Assembly: GCF_006442795.2 (NCBI RefSeq)
Contig: NZ_CP083956.1
Span: forward strand, 2,705,501 to 2,769,500
Direction of reading: 5' to 3'
DNA from: Mesorhizobium sp. B1-1-8
GTDB taxonomy: Bacteria > Pseudomonadota > Alphaproteobacteria > Rhizobiales > Rhizobiaceae
DNA length: 64,000 nucleotides
In this document: positions 17,301 through 25,234 of the stretch, piece after piece
How the letters are laid out: every line of letters starts with the position of its first letter
How positions within the stretch are numbered: position 1 is the stretch's first letter
Notes under the pieces: model-generated
Database searches by the model: none
Told to the model about the DNA's origin: nothing
What the model saw: only the letters and a program-made list of their open reading frames with translations
Translations under genes and position numbers: made by a program

Positions 17301-17427
17301 TGAATCGCAATTGCAATCAGCGACTTAAAATCGTGATCCTGGCTTCCCGCTCAGGTTGTCCGGGTTAACTGTCCGTAAGGCCAGGCGTGCCATAACATCG
17401 GCGGGGTTGAAGTCCCGCGGGGAGTTG

Positions 17428-18219
17428 ATGCGTTTTCACAAGGCGGAATCCGCATTTTTCGTCTTTATTTTCGTGATCCTGGCCGCCGGCCTGGTGACGT
17501 TCCATGCTTATTGCCAACTGCAGGACATTGCGACGGATCTCGATACCGCGTCCCGCATCGAAAGGATCGTCTATCTCAACAAACTGCTTTTCGTGACCGG
17601 TGCGCTGCTGGCGGCGGCGCTGTTCTTCGGGGTCTTCTTCATCTACCCGCTGATCCGCGGCCAGGTCAGGGAAGAAGGTAAACTGCGCGCCATGACGGTT
17701 TCGCTCAGCGCCCGTTCGCAAACGCTCGAGCAGGCGGCCCTTACCGACGGGCTGACCGGCATGCAGAACCGCCGCTATTTCGACGATGCGCTGCGGGAAT
17801 ATCTCGATGAGTTCCGCCGCATCGACAAGCCGGTGGGGCTGATGATCCTCGACCTCGACCATTTCAAGCAGGTCAACGACACGCACGGCCACGATGTCGG
17901 CGATGAGGTGCTGCGGGCGGTCGCCACGTGCCTGAGGGGCATGACACGCTACCACGACGTGGTGGCGCGGCTCGGCGGCGAGGAGTTCGCGGTCGTCACG
18001 CCCAATATGGATAGCGAACTGCTGCTCAGATTTGCCGAACGCATCCGCAGGGCAATCGCCGGCATGTCGGTGCTGTCGGGCAATGTGCGGCTGAAGGTCA
18101 CCACCAGTGTCGGCCTTGCCGTCTGGGACCGCAAGGAAAGTGCCGAGGACTTCTATCGCCGTGCCGACCGCCAGCTCTACGAGGCGAAGAAGCAAGGCCG
18201 CAACCGCGTCTGCGCCTAA
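17428..18219 (+). CDS. Membrane-bound diguanylate cyclase (GGDEF)
   Basis: 263 residues from the ATG at 17428 (GGGGAG just upstream); an in-frame start at 17356 would add 24 residues. Two membrane helices at about 9-27 and 51-75 flank a short periplasmic loop. The GGDEF domain follows from about 100. The active site is GGEEF (183-187), and the product-inhibition I-site RYHD (174-177) lies exactly five residues before it. It should make cyclic di-GMP from two GTP and be feedback regulated. The stop codon overlaps the long hairpin element that follows. Confidence 0.92.
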   Translation: MRFHKAESAFFVFIFVILAAGLVTFHAYCQLQDIATDLDTASRIERIVYLNKLLFVTGALLAAALFFGVFFIYPLIRGQVREEGKLRAMTVSLSARSQTLEQAALTDGLTGMQNRRYFDDALREYLDEFRRIDKPVGLMILDLDHFKQVNDTHGHDVGDEVLRAVATCLRGMTRYHDVVARLGGEEFAVVTPNMDSELLLRFAERIRRAIAGMSVLSGNVRLKVTTSVGLAVWDRKESAEDFYRRADRQLYEAKKQGRNRVCA

Positions 18220-18361
18220 AATTCCGTCATCAAATTCGTGAGGCTGGCCGCCTGAAGCCGCTTTGTGCGCTTCCGGTGCTCACGGACTGAATGTCCGCTC
18301 CGCTCCGGTTCTCCAAAGCGACTCCAGTCGACTCAGCCTGACGAATTTCCTGACGGAATTT
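18219..18361. repeat. Long-hairpin repeat element, copy A
   Basis: 143-bp element. Outer arms AAATTCCGTCA (18219) and TGACGGAATTT (to 18361) are perfect inverted repeats; AAATTCGT and ACGAATTT continue the stem. Near the tip it carries GCGCTTCCGGTGCTCACG and GCTCCGCTCCGGTTCTC, both shared with copy B at 46889, around a small apical hairpin GGAC-TGAAT-GTCC. It begins on the last base of the diguanylate cyclase stop codon. Confidence 0.85.
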
Positions 18362-18434
18362 ATCCATGACGGCCGACGACGCAGAGCCGTAGGAGCCTAC
18401 CTGGTTCTTTTATCGAGACGGCGAGAGGCGCGGG

Positions 18435-20264
18435 TCAATCGTTCTGCTGGCGCATGCCGAAGGTCGAGGGCTTCAGGCCGTAGCGCAGGTCGAAATCGTC
18501 GTCCGGCTGGACGCGTGGCGCCGGCGGCTTTCGATAGTCCGGGTCGCCGGCCTGGCGGCCGGTGTCCACCGCCTCGGCGAAGGCTATGGATTGCTGCGGC
18601 TTCGGTACGTTGCGCAACCGCTCGACAATCGCCGCAAGGTCGACATCGTCGCCGGCTTCGGCGGGGAGGGTCTGCTCGCGCTTGGCTGTGCCCGGAATGA
18701 ACTCCTGGGACAGTTTTTCGAATTTGAGCCGCATGGTCGTTGCCACACCTTCGCCGAAGGCAATGGCTTCGCGCTGGCCCATAGAAGACAGGAACGCAAG
18801 CGTCGAGGCCGAGGAGTCGGCGATCGCCGAGCGGATGATCGCCTGGTCCTGCTCATTGGCGAGCCGCATGGCGAAGAAGGTCGAGCATTGCGACAGGATG
18901 GTCGGATCGAGCTCGCCCGGACGCTGGGTGACGACGCCGAGGTAACAGCCATATTTGCGGCCCTCCTTGGCGATGCGCGACAGAGCGTGCCTGGTCGGCG
19001 CGAAACCGAGGCGCGGATCCGCCGGCATATAGCGGTGCGCCTCCTCGCAGAGGAACAGCAGCCGCAGCCGCCCCTCGCTCCAAAGCGCAAGGTCGAAGGC
19101 CAGGCGCGCCAGCACCGAGCAGACGGAATTGACTACCTCGGACGGCATGCCGGCCATTTCGAAGCAGGTCACCGGACGGCCATGGTGGGGGACGCGGAAA
19201 ATGTTGCCGATCGTCTCGTGGATGGTGTCCTCGATCAGCCGCGAATTGAACATGAAACGGTAGCGCGGGTCGGCCGCCGCCGATTCGATGCGCGTCTTCA
19301 GCGACTTCAAGGTCGGGCGGTCGTTCTTGCTTTCAAGCAGGCCCATGCGCTCGTCGATCTGCTTGATGAGATCGGCGACGCGGTAAGGCACCGGCGTGTC
19401 GGCGGTCAGCGCATCGCTGCCGCGCCGCAGATAGGTGCCGGACGTCGGATTGCGGTAGAGGTTCTTGGCGGCCGGGATGAGGTCGCGCAGGACATCGACT
19501 TCTTCCGGCACCGTCTCGCGTCCGCGAAACAGCACCTCGGCGAACTCCTCCAGCCTGAACATCCAGAAAGGCAGGTCGAGCGTCTTGGAATCGACCTTCA
19601 CGCAATATTCGGGAAGCGATGCGGCAAACTCGTTGTGGGGGTCGAGGATCAGCACGCGCAGGTCAGGTCGCGCTTCGATCGACTTGCGCAGCAGCAGCGA
19701 GACGGCCGTGGACTTGCCGACGCCGGTCGTGCCGACAATTGCAAAATGGCGCGCCAGCGTGTCGTCGATCGCGATGTTGGCGTCGATCGCCTCGTCCTGG
19801 GACAACGTGCCGATGGTGATCGAATGGCGCCCGGCGAGATCGTAGACCGCCTGCAGGTCGCGACTGCGGATGCGGTGGGCGATGGCTCCGATATGCGGGT
19901 AGCTGGTGATGCCGCGGTCGAAAACAGGCTTGGCGCCGGGATCGGCGCCGTCACGCACCTCACCGATCAGCTCGATGCTGACCTCGATCGCATTCTGTCC
20001 CTCGTTGCTCCAGGCGCGGTCGGACTTGCCGATCTCATAGACAAGGCCGACCGTGCGCGTCGAGCCGAGATTGATGGAAATCATCTTGCCGACGGTCCAT
20101 AGGCCGGTGACCGCGCCGTCGGCGTCCTCGGCATAGGCGCTGATGGTCGCGCGGGCGCCGTCGCATTGCACGACATTGCCCAGAATGCGCTTGTCGTTCT
20201 GGTCCCGATTGCGGCGCTCCTGTGAGGTCAGTTCCCCCGCGGAGACTTCGCGTTCGACAAACAT
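18435..20264 (-). CDS. HerA-like DNA-translocating ATPase (DUF87)
   Basis: 609 residues from the ATG at 20264; an in-frame TTG at 20297 is less likely. The N-terminal HAS-barrel-like beta region (about 25-110) precedes the ATPase with Walker A GTTGVGKST (178-186) and Walker B LLFLCEEAHRY. HerA proteins are hexameric pumps of the FtsK/VirB4 superfamily. In archaea HerA works with NurA in end resection. No NurA or Sir2-like partner is adjacent here, so this is not obviously a defence pair. It is divergent from the XRE-cupin gene. Confidence 0.85.
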   Translation of the reverse strand: MFVEREVSAGELTSQERRNRDQNDKRILGNVVQCDGARATISAYAEDADGAVTGLWTVGKMISINLGSTRTVGLVYEIGKSDRAWSNEGQNAIEVSIELIGEVRDGADPGAKPVFDRGITSYPHIGAIAHRIRSRDLQAVYDLAGRHSITIGTLSQDEAIDANIAIDDTLARHFAIVGTTGVGKSTAVSLLLRKSIEARPDLRVLILDPHNEFAASLPEYCVKVDSKTLDLPFWMFRLEEFAEVLFRGRETVPEEVDVLRDLIPAAKNLYRNPTSGTYLRRGSDALTADTPVPYRVADLIKQIDERMGLLESKNDRPTLKSLKTRIESAAADPRYRFMFNSRLIEDTIHETIGNIFRVPHHGRPVTCFEMAGMPSEVVNSVCSVLARLAFDLALWSEGRLRLLFLCEEAHRYMPADPRLGFAPTRHALSRIAKEGRKYGCYLGVVTQRPGELDPTILSQCSTFFAMRLANEQDQAIIRSAIADSSASTLAFLSSMGQREAIAFGEGVATTMRLKFEKLSQEFIPGTAKREQTLPAEAGDDVDLAAIVERLRNVPKPQQSIAFAEAVDTGRQAGDPDYRKPPAPRVQPDDDFDLRYGLKPSTFGMRQQND

Positions 20265-20417
20265 CGTTGGTCTGATCCCGTTCCCATGGAGCGTCAAACC
20301 TATCCAGTCGGGGTTAAGGTCGCGTGAGGTCGGATGGTGTAGGCGTGGTTAAGCCGGTTGTGAAAGTTCGATCGACAGCCTCTTTCGTAGCACCCGGGTT
20401 TTCGTTATATTGGATGA

Positions 20418-20984
20418 ATGAATGATATATCGAACAACATCACCTCGACGATCGGCAGACGGATTCACTCGGAAAGGGTGCTGCGCGGCTGGTCGCTGGC
20501 CGAGCTTGCCGGGCGCTCCGATGTCTCCAAGGCGATGCTGAGCGCCATGGAGCGCGGCATGACCAGCCCGACCGCGGCGCTCCTGGTGCGCATCGCAGCG
20601 GCTTTCGGTATGACGCTCTCGACGCTGATCGCGCGCGCCGAGACGCAAGGCGGCGGTCTCTCCCGCAAGGACGAGCAGCCGGTCTGGCAGGATCCCGCGA
20701 CCGGCTACATCAGGCGGCATCTGTCGCCGGCATCGCAAATGCCGCTCGAACTGATCCGGGTCAGCCTGCCGGCCGGCGCCAGGGTGAGTTTCCCGGCTGC
20801 ATCCTACGCCTTCATAAAACAGCAGATCTGGCTGATCGGGGGCCGGCTCGACTTTACCGAAGGCGATGTCGTGCACAGGCTGGAACCCGGTGACTGCCTG
20901 GCGCTCGGCGCGCCGTCGGACTGCAGCTTCCATGCGCCAGGACCGGAAGCCGCCGACTATCTGGTGGCGCTGATCAGAGGCTGA
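20418..20984 (+). CDS. XRE-family regulator with C-terminal cupin
   Basis: 188 residues. The helix-turn-helix is at about 9-65 (WSLAELAGRSDVSKAMLSAME), and a cupin-fold sensor domain spans about 95-186. This class often controls one neighbouring metabolic or transport gene. The next gene starts 4 bp after its stop, so they are cotranscribed. The ATG at 20418 is used; another ATG at 20414 is out of frame. Ligand unknown. Confidence 0.88.
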   Translation: MNDISNNITSTIGRRIHSERVLRGWSLAELAGRSDVSKAMLSAMERGMTSPTAALLVRIAAAFGMTLSTLIARAETQGGGLSRKDEQPVWQDPATGYIRRHLSPASQMPLELIRVSLPAGARVSFPAASYAFIKQQIWLIGGRLDFTEGDVVHRLEPGDCLALGAPSDCSFHAPGPEAADYLVALIRG

Positions 20985-20988
20985 TTAC

Positions 20989-21290
20989 ATGGCGGATCAG
21001 CCGAAGCGCTCGCACAACGGCGGGCCACCTCTCAACGACTACGAAGGTCCGCCCTGGGGCAAGAGCGACGCTTATGTTTTCCTTGCCTGGCGCGCTGCCC
21101 ACGACAGGGCGTGGAAGGCGCCTGGTCATGAAATCATGCTGATGCGGCTGGAGCGGGCCGAACGGCTTGGCCTGACCTACGAGGAATACACGTTTTGGAG
21201 CGCGGGCGTCACCTTGGCCACGACGATGCCGAGCGCATCGCCGAGATCCGCCGGGCGCGGCGGCGCAGGCGGGTCAGCCATTTCAAATGA
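20989..21290 (+). pseudogene. Small conserved-type protein with a frameshift
   Basis: The gene starts MADQPKRSHNGGPPLNDYEG, is rich in aromatic residues, and reaches LGLTYEEYT at 21192. The original frame then runs through GC-rich sequence with no plausible protein character to 21330. From 21195 another frame reads LERGRHLGHDDAERIAEIRR and then stops at 21290, which continues the helical charged pattern naturally. One missing base in the T run at 21193-21196 would join them. It may be a real indel or a base-calling error. Function unknown. Confidence 0.65.
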
Positions 21291-21326
21291 CCGCGGCCCG
21301 GTATCGCATTGCTGGAGAAGATCGAT

Positions 21327-21863
21327 ATGAATTCCCTTGAAATCAGGGCGCTGACTAATGACGCGACGATCAATGCGATCCTGGCCGATCTGTTGATCGA
21401 AACCGTCGCCGCCGGCGGCTCGGTAAGTTTCATGCACCCATTGTCTCCCGAAGCTGCGGAGGATTTCTGGCGCAAGTCGCTGGCCGCTGCGGCGCGGGGC
21501 GAAAGGGCGGTGCTGGGCGCCTGGGACGGCGAGGCGCTCGTCGGCACCGTCACGCTGCTTCTCGATTTGCCGCCCAACCAGCCGCACCGGGCCGAGATCG
21601 CCAAATTGATGACCCGCCGCGACCGTCGCGGCAAAGGCATCGCGACCCGCCTGATGCGAGCCGCGGAAGAACTGGCCATTGAGAAGGGCAAGACATTGCT
21701 CGTGCTGGATACCGCAAGCGAAGAGGGTGCTTCCGGCCTTTACGAGAAACTCGGCTTCACGCTGGCCGGCGAGATTCCCGACTTTGCGCTGAAGCCGCAT
21801 GGCGGGCTGACCGGCACGCTGGTCTACTGGAAGCGGATAGGCGGTAGGAGCAGCCGAAGGTAG
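21327..21863 (+). CDS. GNAT family N-acetyltransferase
   Basis: 178 residues from the ATG at 21327, behind GGAGAAGATC. The acetyl-CoA motif is LMTRRDRRGKGIATRLMRAA, followed by TLLVLDTASEEGASGLYEKL. The substrate is unknown. The last 160 bp of the gene are repeated at 22749-22909, so this is the parent copy of a duplication that brackets the toxin-antitoxin locus. Confidence 0.9.
   Translation: MNSLEIRALTNDATINAILADLLIETVAAGGSVSFMHPLSPEAAEDFWRKSLAAAARGERAVLGAWDGEALVGTVTLLLDLPPNQPHRAEIAKLMTRRDRRGKGIATRLMRAAEELAIEKGKTLLVLDTASEEGASGLYEKLGFTLAGEIPDFALKPHGGLTGTLVYWKRIGGRSSRR
21684..21844 (+). repeat. Direct repeat, copy 1 (3' part of the GNAT gene)
   Basis: Starting AAGGGCAAGACATTG and ending near GCGGATAGG, this 161-bp segment recurs at an offset of 1065 bp (22749-22909) with few mismatches. 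The pair flanks the toxin-antitoxin genes. Confidence 0.9.
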
Positions 21864-21952
21864 CATTTGTGCAACATCGCATCACACCGGCGTAGCCAAG
21901 AAATCCGCCATCTAGATTTTCGACGGCCCAACGAGAAACTCTCTAGCTAAAA

Positions 21953-21970
21953 TGTATCGATACTGATACA
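21953..21970. promoter_or_regulatory. Palindromic operator before the toxin-antitoxin genes
   Basis: TGTATC-GATACT-GATACA is a perfect 6-bp inverted repeat, and GTATCGATAC (21954-21963) is itself palindromic. It ends 8 bp before the toxin GTG start and next to a TAAAAT -10-like element, as expected for autoregulation by a HigA-type antitoxin. Confidence 0.55.
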
Positions 21971-21978
21971 GTACGCCC

Positions 21979-22302
21979 GTGAAGGTGATTGAATGGCTTG
22001 GAAGCAGTAGGTCGGATGTTCGGGCGTTTCCTGACGATGCGCGGATAGAGGCTGGCTAGCAGCTCGAACTTGTTCAGCGCGGCGACGATCCCGACGACTG
22101 GAAGCCCATGCAGATCGTGGCGCAAGGCGTCAGGGAAATTAGGATTCGGGAAGCGTCGGGAGCGTTCCGCATCATCTATCTGGCGACGTTAGAGGACCGC
22201 GTTTTGGTACTTCATGCGTTCCAGAAGAAGACACAGGCCACATCAAAGAAAGATCTCGATGTAGCGGCCCAACGGCTGAAACGATGGAAGGCAGAACGAT
22301 GA
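21979..22302 (+). pseudogene. HigB/RelE-like toxin with an in-frame amber codon
   Basis: Read from the GTG at 21979, 107 codons give a phage-Gp49/HigB-like toxin: VKVIEWLGSSRSDVRAFPDD at the start and IRIREASGAFRIIYLATLED in the middle, with HAFQKKTQATSKKDL near the end. Codon 27 (22057-22059) is TAG where tyrosine is expected (EAG-stop-QLELVQRG). A shorter product could start at the ATG at 22108, but it would lack the N-terminal helices. The last 4 nt overlap the antitoxin start. The toxin is probably dead. Confidence 0.8.
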
Positions 22303-22580
22303 ACGTAGAAATCTATGAAAACGTCTGGGATGCCCTGGCCGACACGGAACAGGAGGCCGCAAACCTGAAAGCGCGTTCGGCGCTGCTCTACGAAATCCGT
22401 AAGGCGGTCCAGCGTTGGGACATTTCTCAGGAGCAGGCCGCCAAGCGGCTCGGCCTGACGCGCCCCCGGACCAATGACCTGCTGCGCGGCAAGCTCGCCA
22501 AGTTCTCGCTTGACGCGCTCGTCAACATCGCCGCCTCCGCGCACCTCGATATTGAAATCCGGGTAAAAGAGGCGGCGTGA
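22299..22580 (+). CDS. HigA-like XRE antitoxin
   Basis: 93 residues from the ATG at 22299, which overlaps the toxin stop (ATGA), behind GGAAGGC. The HTH at about 36-75 reads WDISQEQAAKRLGLTRPRTN. The N-terminal half would bind the toxin. Toxin-first order is typical of higBA. It is intact although the toxin is not, so it may survive as a small repressor or protect against related toxins. Confidence 0.85.
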   Translation: MNVEIYENVWDALADTEQEAANLKARSALLYEIRKAVQRWDISQEQAAKRLGLTRPRTNDLLRGKLAKFSLDALVNIAASAHLDIEIRVKEAA

Positions 22581-22748
22581 TCATGAGGTGTGTCGCGGGC
22601 GTACTGTCGCAAGGATAAGTGCGCCGTTCTCTCCGCCGCCGCCCTCAGAGCCATTGGGCAAAGTCATCAGAAAGCGATTCACTTAATATTGTGAGTGTCC
22701 TTAGGGCCAGGCGACTTCGCTGCTTGACTGTCAGGATATATCGCGGGG

Positions 22749-22916
22749 AAAGGCAGAACATTGCTCGTGCTGGACACGGCAAGCGAAGCGGGAGCCTCCG
22801 GCCCTTACGAGAAACTCGGCTTCACGCTGGCCGGCGAGATTCCCGACTTTGCGCTGAAGCCCCATGGCGGGCTGACCGGCACGCTGGTCTACTGGAAGCG
22901 GATAGGCCGGTCATAA
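22749..22916 (+). pseudogene. GNAT gene fragment (direct repeat, copy 2)
   Basis: Encodes only the C-terminal ~55 residues of the acetyltransferase (TLLVLDTASEAGASGPYEKL onward) to a stop at 22916, with no start or N-terminal part. It matches 21684-21844 with scattered substitutions. The 168 bp before it (22581-22748) hold nothing I can recognise. It looks like the remnant left by a duplication or insertion that placed the toxin-antitoxin genes here. Confidence 0.85.
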
Positions 22917-23003
22917 AAATAGTCGGGTGCCGGGGCACTGGGGTCCGCACAAAGGAAAGCGCGACCAGGCCACGCCTTCCTTCCTTCGCACGCGGACAGC
23001 GGC

Positions 23004-24806
23004 CTATCCCTTATGGTGGACCTGCTGCAGCCCATAGACGGGCGTCGGCAAGCCAACCTGTCTTGCCTTCAATTGAAGCGACAGGAATTGTGAATAGTGA
23101 CGCGACTGGTGCAAATTGCCGCCGTGGAACCACAGCGCCTCCTGCTGGGTGGGCTTCCACATGTTGCGCTGCTCGCCTTCCCAGGGGCCGGGATCCTTGG
23201 TGGTGTTCGAGCCGAGACCCCAGCATTTGCCGACCTTGTCGGCGACCTCCTTCGAGATCAACTCCGCCGCCCAGCCATTCATCGAGCCGTAACCTGTGGC
23301 GTAGACGATAAGATCTGCCGGAAGTTCGGTGCCGTCGCTGAGCAGCACCGAATGCTCCTTGATCTCGCTCACGTCGACGCCGCTCTTCAGCTTGATGGCG
23401 CCGTCGATAATCAGTTGCGAGGCGCCGATGTCGATATAGTAACCGGAACCGCGCCTCAGGTACTTCATGAACAGGCCGGAACCGTCATCGCCCCAATCGA
23501 GCATGAAGCCGGCATCCTCCAACCCCTTGTAGAAGGCGGCGTCGCGTTGCTTCATCTTCTCATAGAGCGGAATCTGGAACTCGTGCAGGATCTTGTAGGG
23601 CAGGGAGGCGAAGATGAGGTCGGCCTTGGCGGTGGTCATACCGTTCTGCACCGCCTGCTCCGAATATAGCGCGCCAAGGCCGATGTCCATCAGCGTGTCC
23701 GACTTGACGATATGGGTGGTCGAGCGCTGCACCATGGTGACGTCGATGCCCGCTTCCCAAAGTGCCGCGCAGATGTCGTGGGCTGAATTGTTGGAGCCGA
23801 TGACGACCACCTTCTTCCCGGCATATTTGTCCGGTCCGGGATGTTTCGAGGAATGGTGCTGGTCGCCCTTGAAAGCCTCCATGCCCTTGAACTTCGGCAG
23901 GTTTGGCCGGCCCGACATGCCGGTCGCCAGCACCAGCTGCTTCGGCTTCAGCGTGATGTCCTTGCCGTCGCGGCGGACGACGACGGTCCATTCCTTTTTC
24001 TCGTCGTCATAGGACGCGCTCTTGGCCTCGGTCGAGGACCAATAGTTCAGCTCCATGACCTTGGTGTACATTTCCAACCAGTCGCCGATCTTGTCCTTGG
24101 GCGAAAACACCGGCCAGTTCTTCGGGAAATCGATATAGGGCAGGTGGTCGTACCAGACCGGATCGTGCAGGCAGAGCGACTTGTAGCGCTTGCGCCAGCT
24201 GTCGCCGGCCCGCTGGTTCTTCTCCACTATGATGGTCGGCACGCCGAGCTGCCGCAGCCGCGCGCCGAGCGCAATGCCGCCCTGACCGCCGCCGATGATC
24301 AGCGTGTAAGGCTGGGTCTTGAAGCCAAGTTCGGCTGCTTCCTTCTCTCGCTCCTCCTTCCAGGTCGGGCGATTCTTGCCCGAGCCATGCTTTGCGCCCA
24401 ACGGCCGCGCGAAGCCCGCCGGCTCCTCATGGCCCTTGAGTTCGGCCATGGTGGTCAGCAACGTCCAGATCTTGCCATCCTTCAGCCTGATTTGCCCGAA
24501 GCCGCGCGCAAGCTCCGTTTCGAAGCTGATCCAGCCCTCGATCAGGCCGCCGCTTTCGCTCGCATCCTCGTCCCTGGCGACGGCAAAATGCGACGGCCTG
24601 ATCTTCGACAGCTGGCTTTCCAGCATGTCGCGCACCTGATCGCGGCCTTCCATGGTCTTGATGTTCCAGGTGAAGGTGACGAGGTCGCGCCAATAGCAGT
24701 CTTCCTGGAAGCAATCGACCGCCCCGTCGATATCGTTGGCGGCAAGGGCCGCGCCGAATGAATCGAGAAAGTCGGACAGCTTCTTGTTAGGAGCCTTCTC
24801 AAGCAT
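23004..24806 (-). CDS. Flavin-dependent monooxygenase with N-terminal SnoaL-like domain
   Basis: 600 residues from an ATG behind GGAGG. Residues about 5-125 resemble a SnoaL/NTF2 domain. The FAD-binding GGGQGG is at 172-177. The second nucleotide motif VVVIGSNNSAHD, for NADPH, lies near 335-350, and a C-terminal ATGYGSMNG motif is also present. The arrangement resembles YUC/FMO-like NAD(P)/FAD oxidoreductases. Substrate unknown. It is divergent from the ilv leader region. Confidence 0.88.
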   Translation of the reverse strand: MLEKAPNKKLSDFLDSFGAALAANDIDGAVDCFQEDCYWRDLVTFTWNIKTMEGRDQVRDMLESQLSKIRPSHFAVARDEDASESGGLIEGWISFETELARGFGQIRLKDGKIWTLLTTMAELKGHEEPAGFARPLGAKHGSGKNRPTWKEEREKEAAELGFKTQPYTLIIGGGQGGIALGARLRQLGVPTIIVEKNQRAGDSWRKRYKSLCLHDPVWYDHLPYIDFPKNWPVFSPKDKIGDWLEMYTKVMELNYWSSTEAKSASYDDEKKEWTVVVRRDGKDITLKPKQLVLATGMSGRPNLPKFKGMEAFKGDQHHSSKHPGPDKYAGKKVVVIGSNNSAHDICAALWEAGIDVTMVQRSTTHIVKSDTLMDIGLGALYSEQAVQNGMTTAKADLIFASLPYKILHEFQIPLYEKMKQRDAAFYKGLEDAGFMLDWGDDGSGLFMKYLRRGSGYYIDIGASQLIIDGAIKLKSGVDVSEIKEHSVLLSDGTELPADLIVYATGYGSMNGWAAELISKEVADKVGKCWGLGSNTTKDPGPWEGEQRNMWKPTQQEALWFHGGNLHQSRHYSQFLSLQLKARQVGLPTPVYGLQQVHHKG

Positions 24807-24947
24807 TCAAATTCCTCCCATGGAATCCTGGTTGTCGTTGCTCTCCGCCAGATCTGTACCCTGCGGAGAGTATCGGCAGAGATGGCGCTCTTCGTCACGC
24901 CCCACCATAGTTTTCAACGGTTTCAATGAGTTGCCTGAAATAGGCAC

Positions 24948-25018
24948 TCACAGGCAGGAGACCAAGACCTGTGCCGGCGCTGGCCGACGAGCCCATCCCT
25001 GGCCTTGCCTGCCTGTGA
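24948..25018. promoter_or_regulatory. 11-bp inverted repeat upstream of the ilv promoter
   Basis: TCACAGGCAGG (24948-24958) and CCTGCCTGTGA (25008-25018) are perfect inverted repeats 49 bp apart, ending 9 bp before the ilv -35. It may be a two-site operator with looping or a hairpin. The intergenic stretch 24807-25027 holds nothing else I can name. Confidence 0.45.
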
Positions 25019-25027
25019 TTTTTCCCG

Positions 25028-25057
25028 TTGACACGCTGCCTTTCGCGCCCGTAGTGT
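25028..25057 (+). promoter_or_regulatory. Promoter of the ilv leader and ilvIH
   Basis: Perfect -35 TTGACA (25028-25033), 18-nt spacer, -10-like TAGTGT (25052-25057). The leader ATG at 25066 is 9 nt after the -10, so transcription probably begins at or within 2 nt of that ATG. Confidence 0.65.
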
Positions 25058-25065
25058 CCGCCACC

Positions 25066-25116
25066 ATGAAAACGGCACTCATTCTCGTAGGAAAGCGCGT
25101 GGGCAAGGCGGTGTAA
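25066..25116 (+). CDS. ilv operon leader peptide
   Basis: 16 codons: MKTALILVGKRVGKAV. Seven of the 16 residues are Ile, Leu, Val or Ala (A, L, I, L, V, V, V among others), the end products of this pathway. No ribosome site precedes it, and the predicted transcription start coincides with the ATG, so it would be translated as a leaderless message. The analogous S. meliloti trp leader is leaderless. GGCGGT-GTA-ACCGCC at its end can form a hairpin over the stop codon, and a terminator follows at 25150. Confidence 0.75.
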   Translation: MKTALILVGKRVGKAV

Positions 25117-25149
25117 CCGCCGGGCGGAAACCTCCCATGCGCATCACAC

Positions 25150-25172
25150 AGGCTCCCTCGGGGGCCTTTTTT
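25150..25172 (+). terminator. Attenuator terminator of the ilv leader
   Basis: AGGCTCC pairs with GGGGCCT (one T-G pair) across a short loop, followed by TTTTTT. It lies 33 bp after the leader stop and 62 bp before ilvI, where an attenuation terminator should be. Ribosome stalling on the Leu/Ile/Val codons would be expected to prevent its formation. Confidence 0.8.
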
Positions 25173-25234
25173 ATTGCCTGAAACACGACTAAACGACCAG
25201 CAATCGCCAAGGCGAACAGTACGGGACCAGACCG

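Noticed and set aside
18591..20102. 503-codon open frame antisense to the HerA-like gene
   Set aside because: The minus-strand gene has Walker motifs; the plus-strand translation is shadow composition.
18435..20264. HerA-based defence system
   Set aside because: No NurA, Sir2, DUF4297 or other effector gene is adjacent; the neighbour is an XRE-cupin regulator, so a defence role is unsupported.
24736..25065. Longer 126-codon frame running into the ilv leader peptide
   Set aside because: The upstream part overlaps the monooxygenase start and the promoter; only the last 16 codons have leader character.
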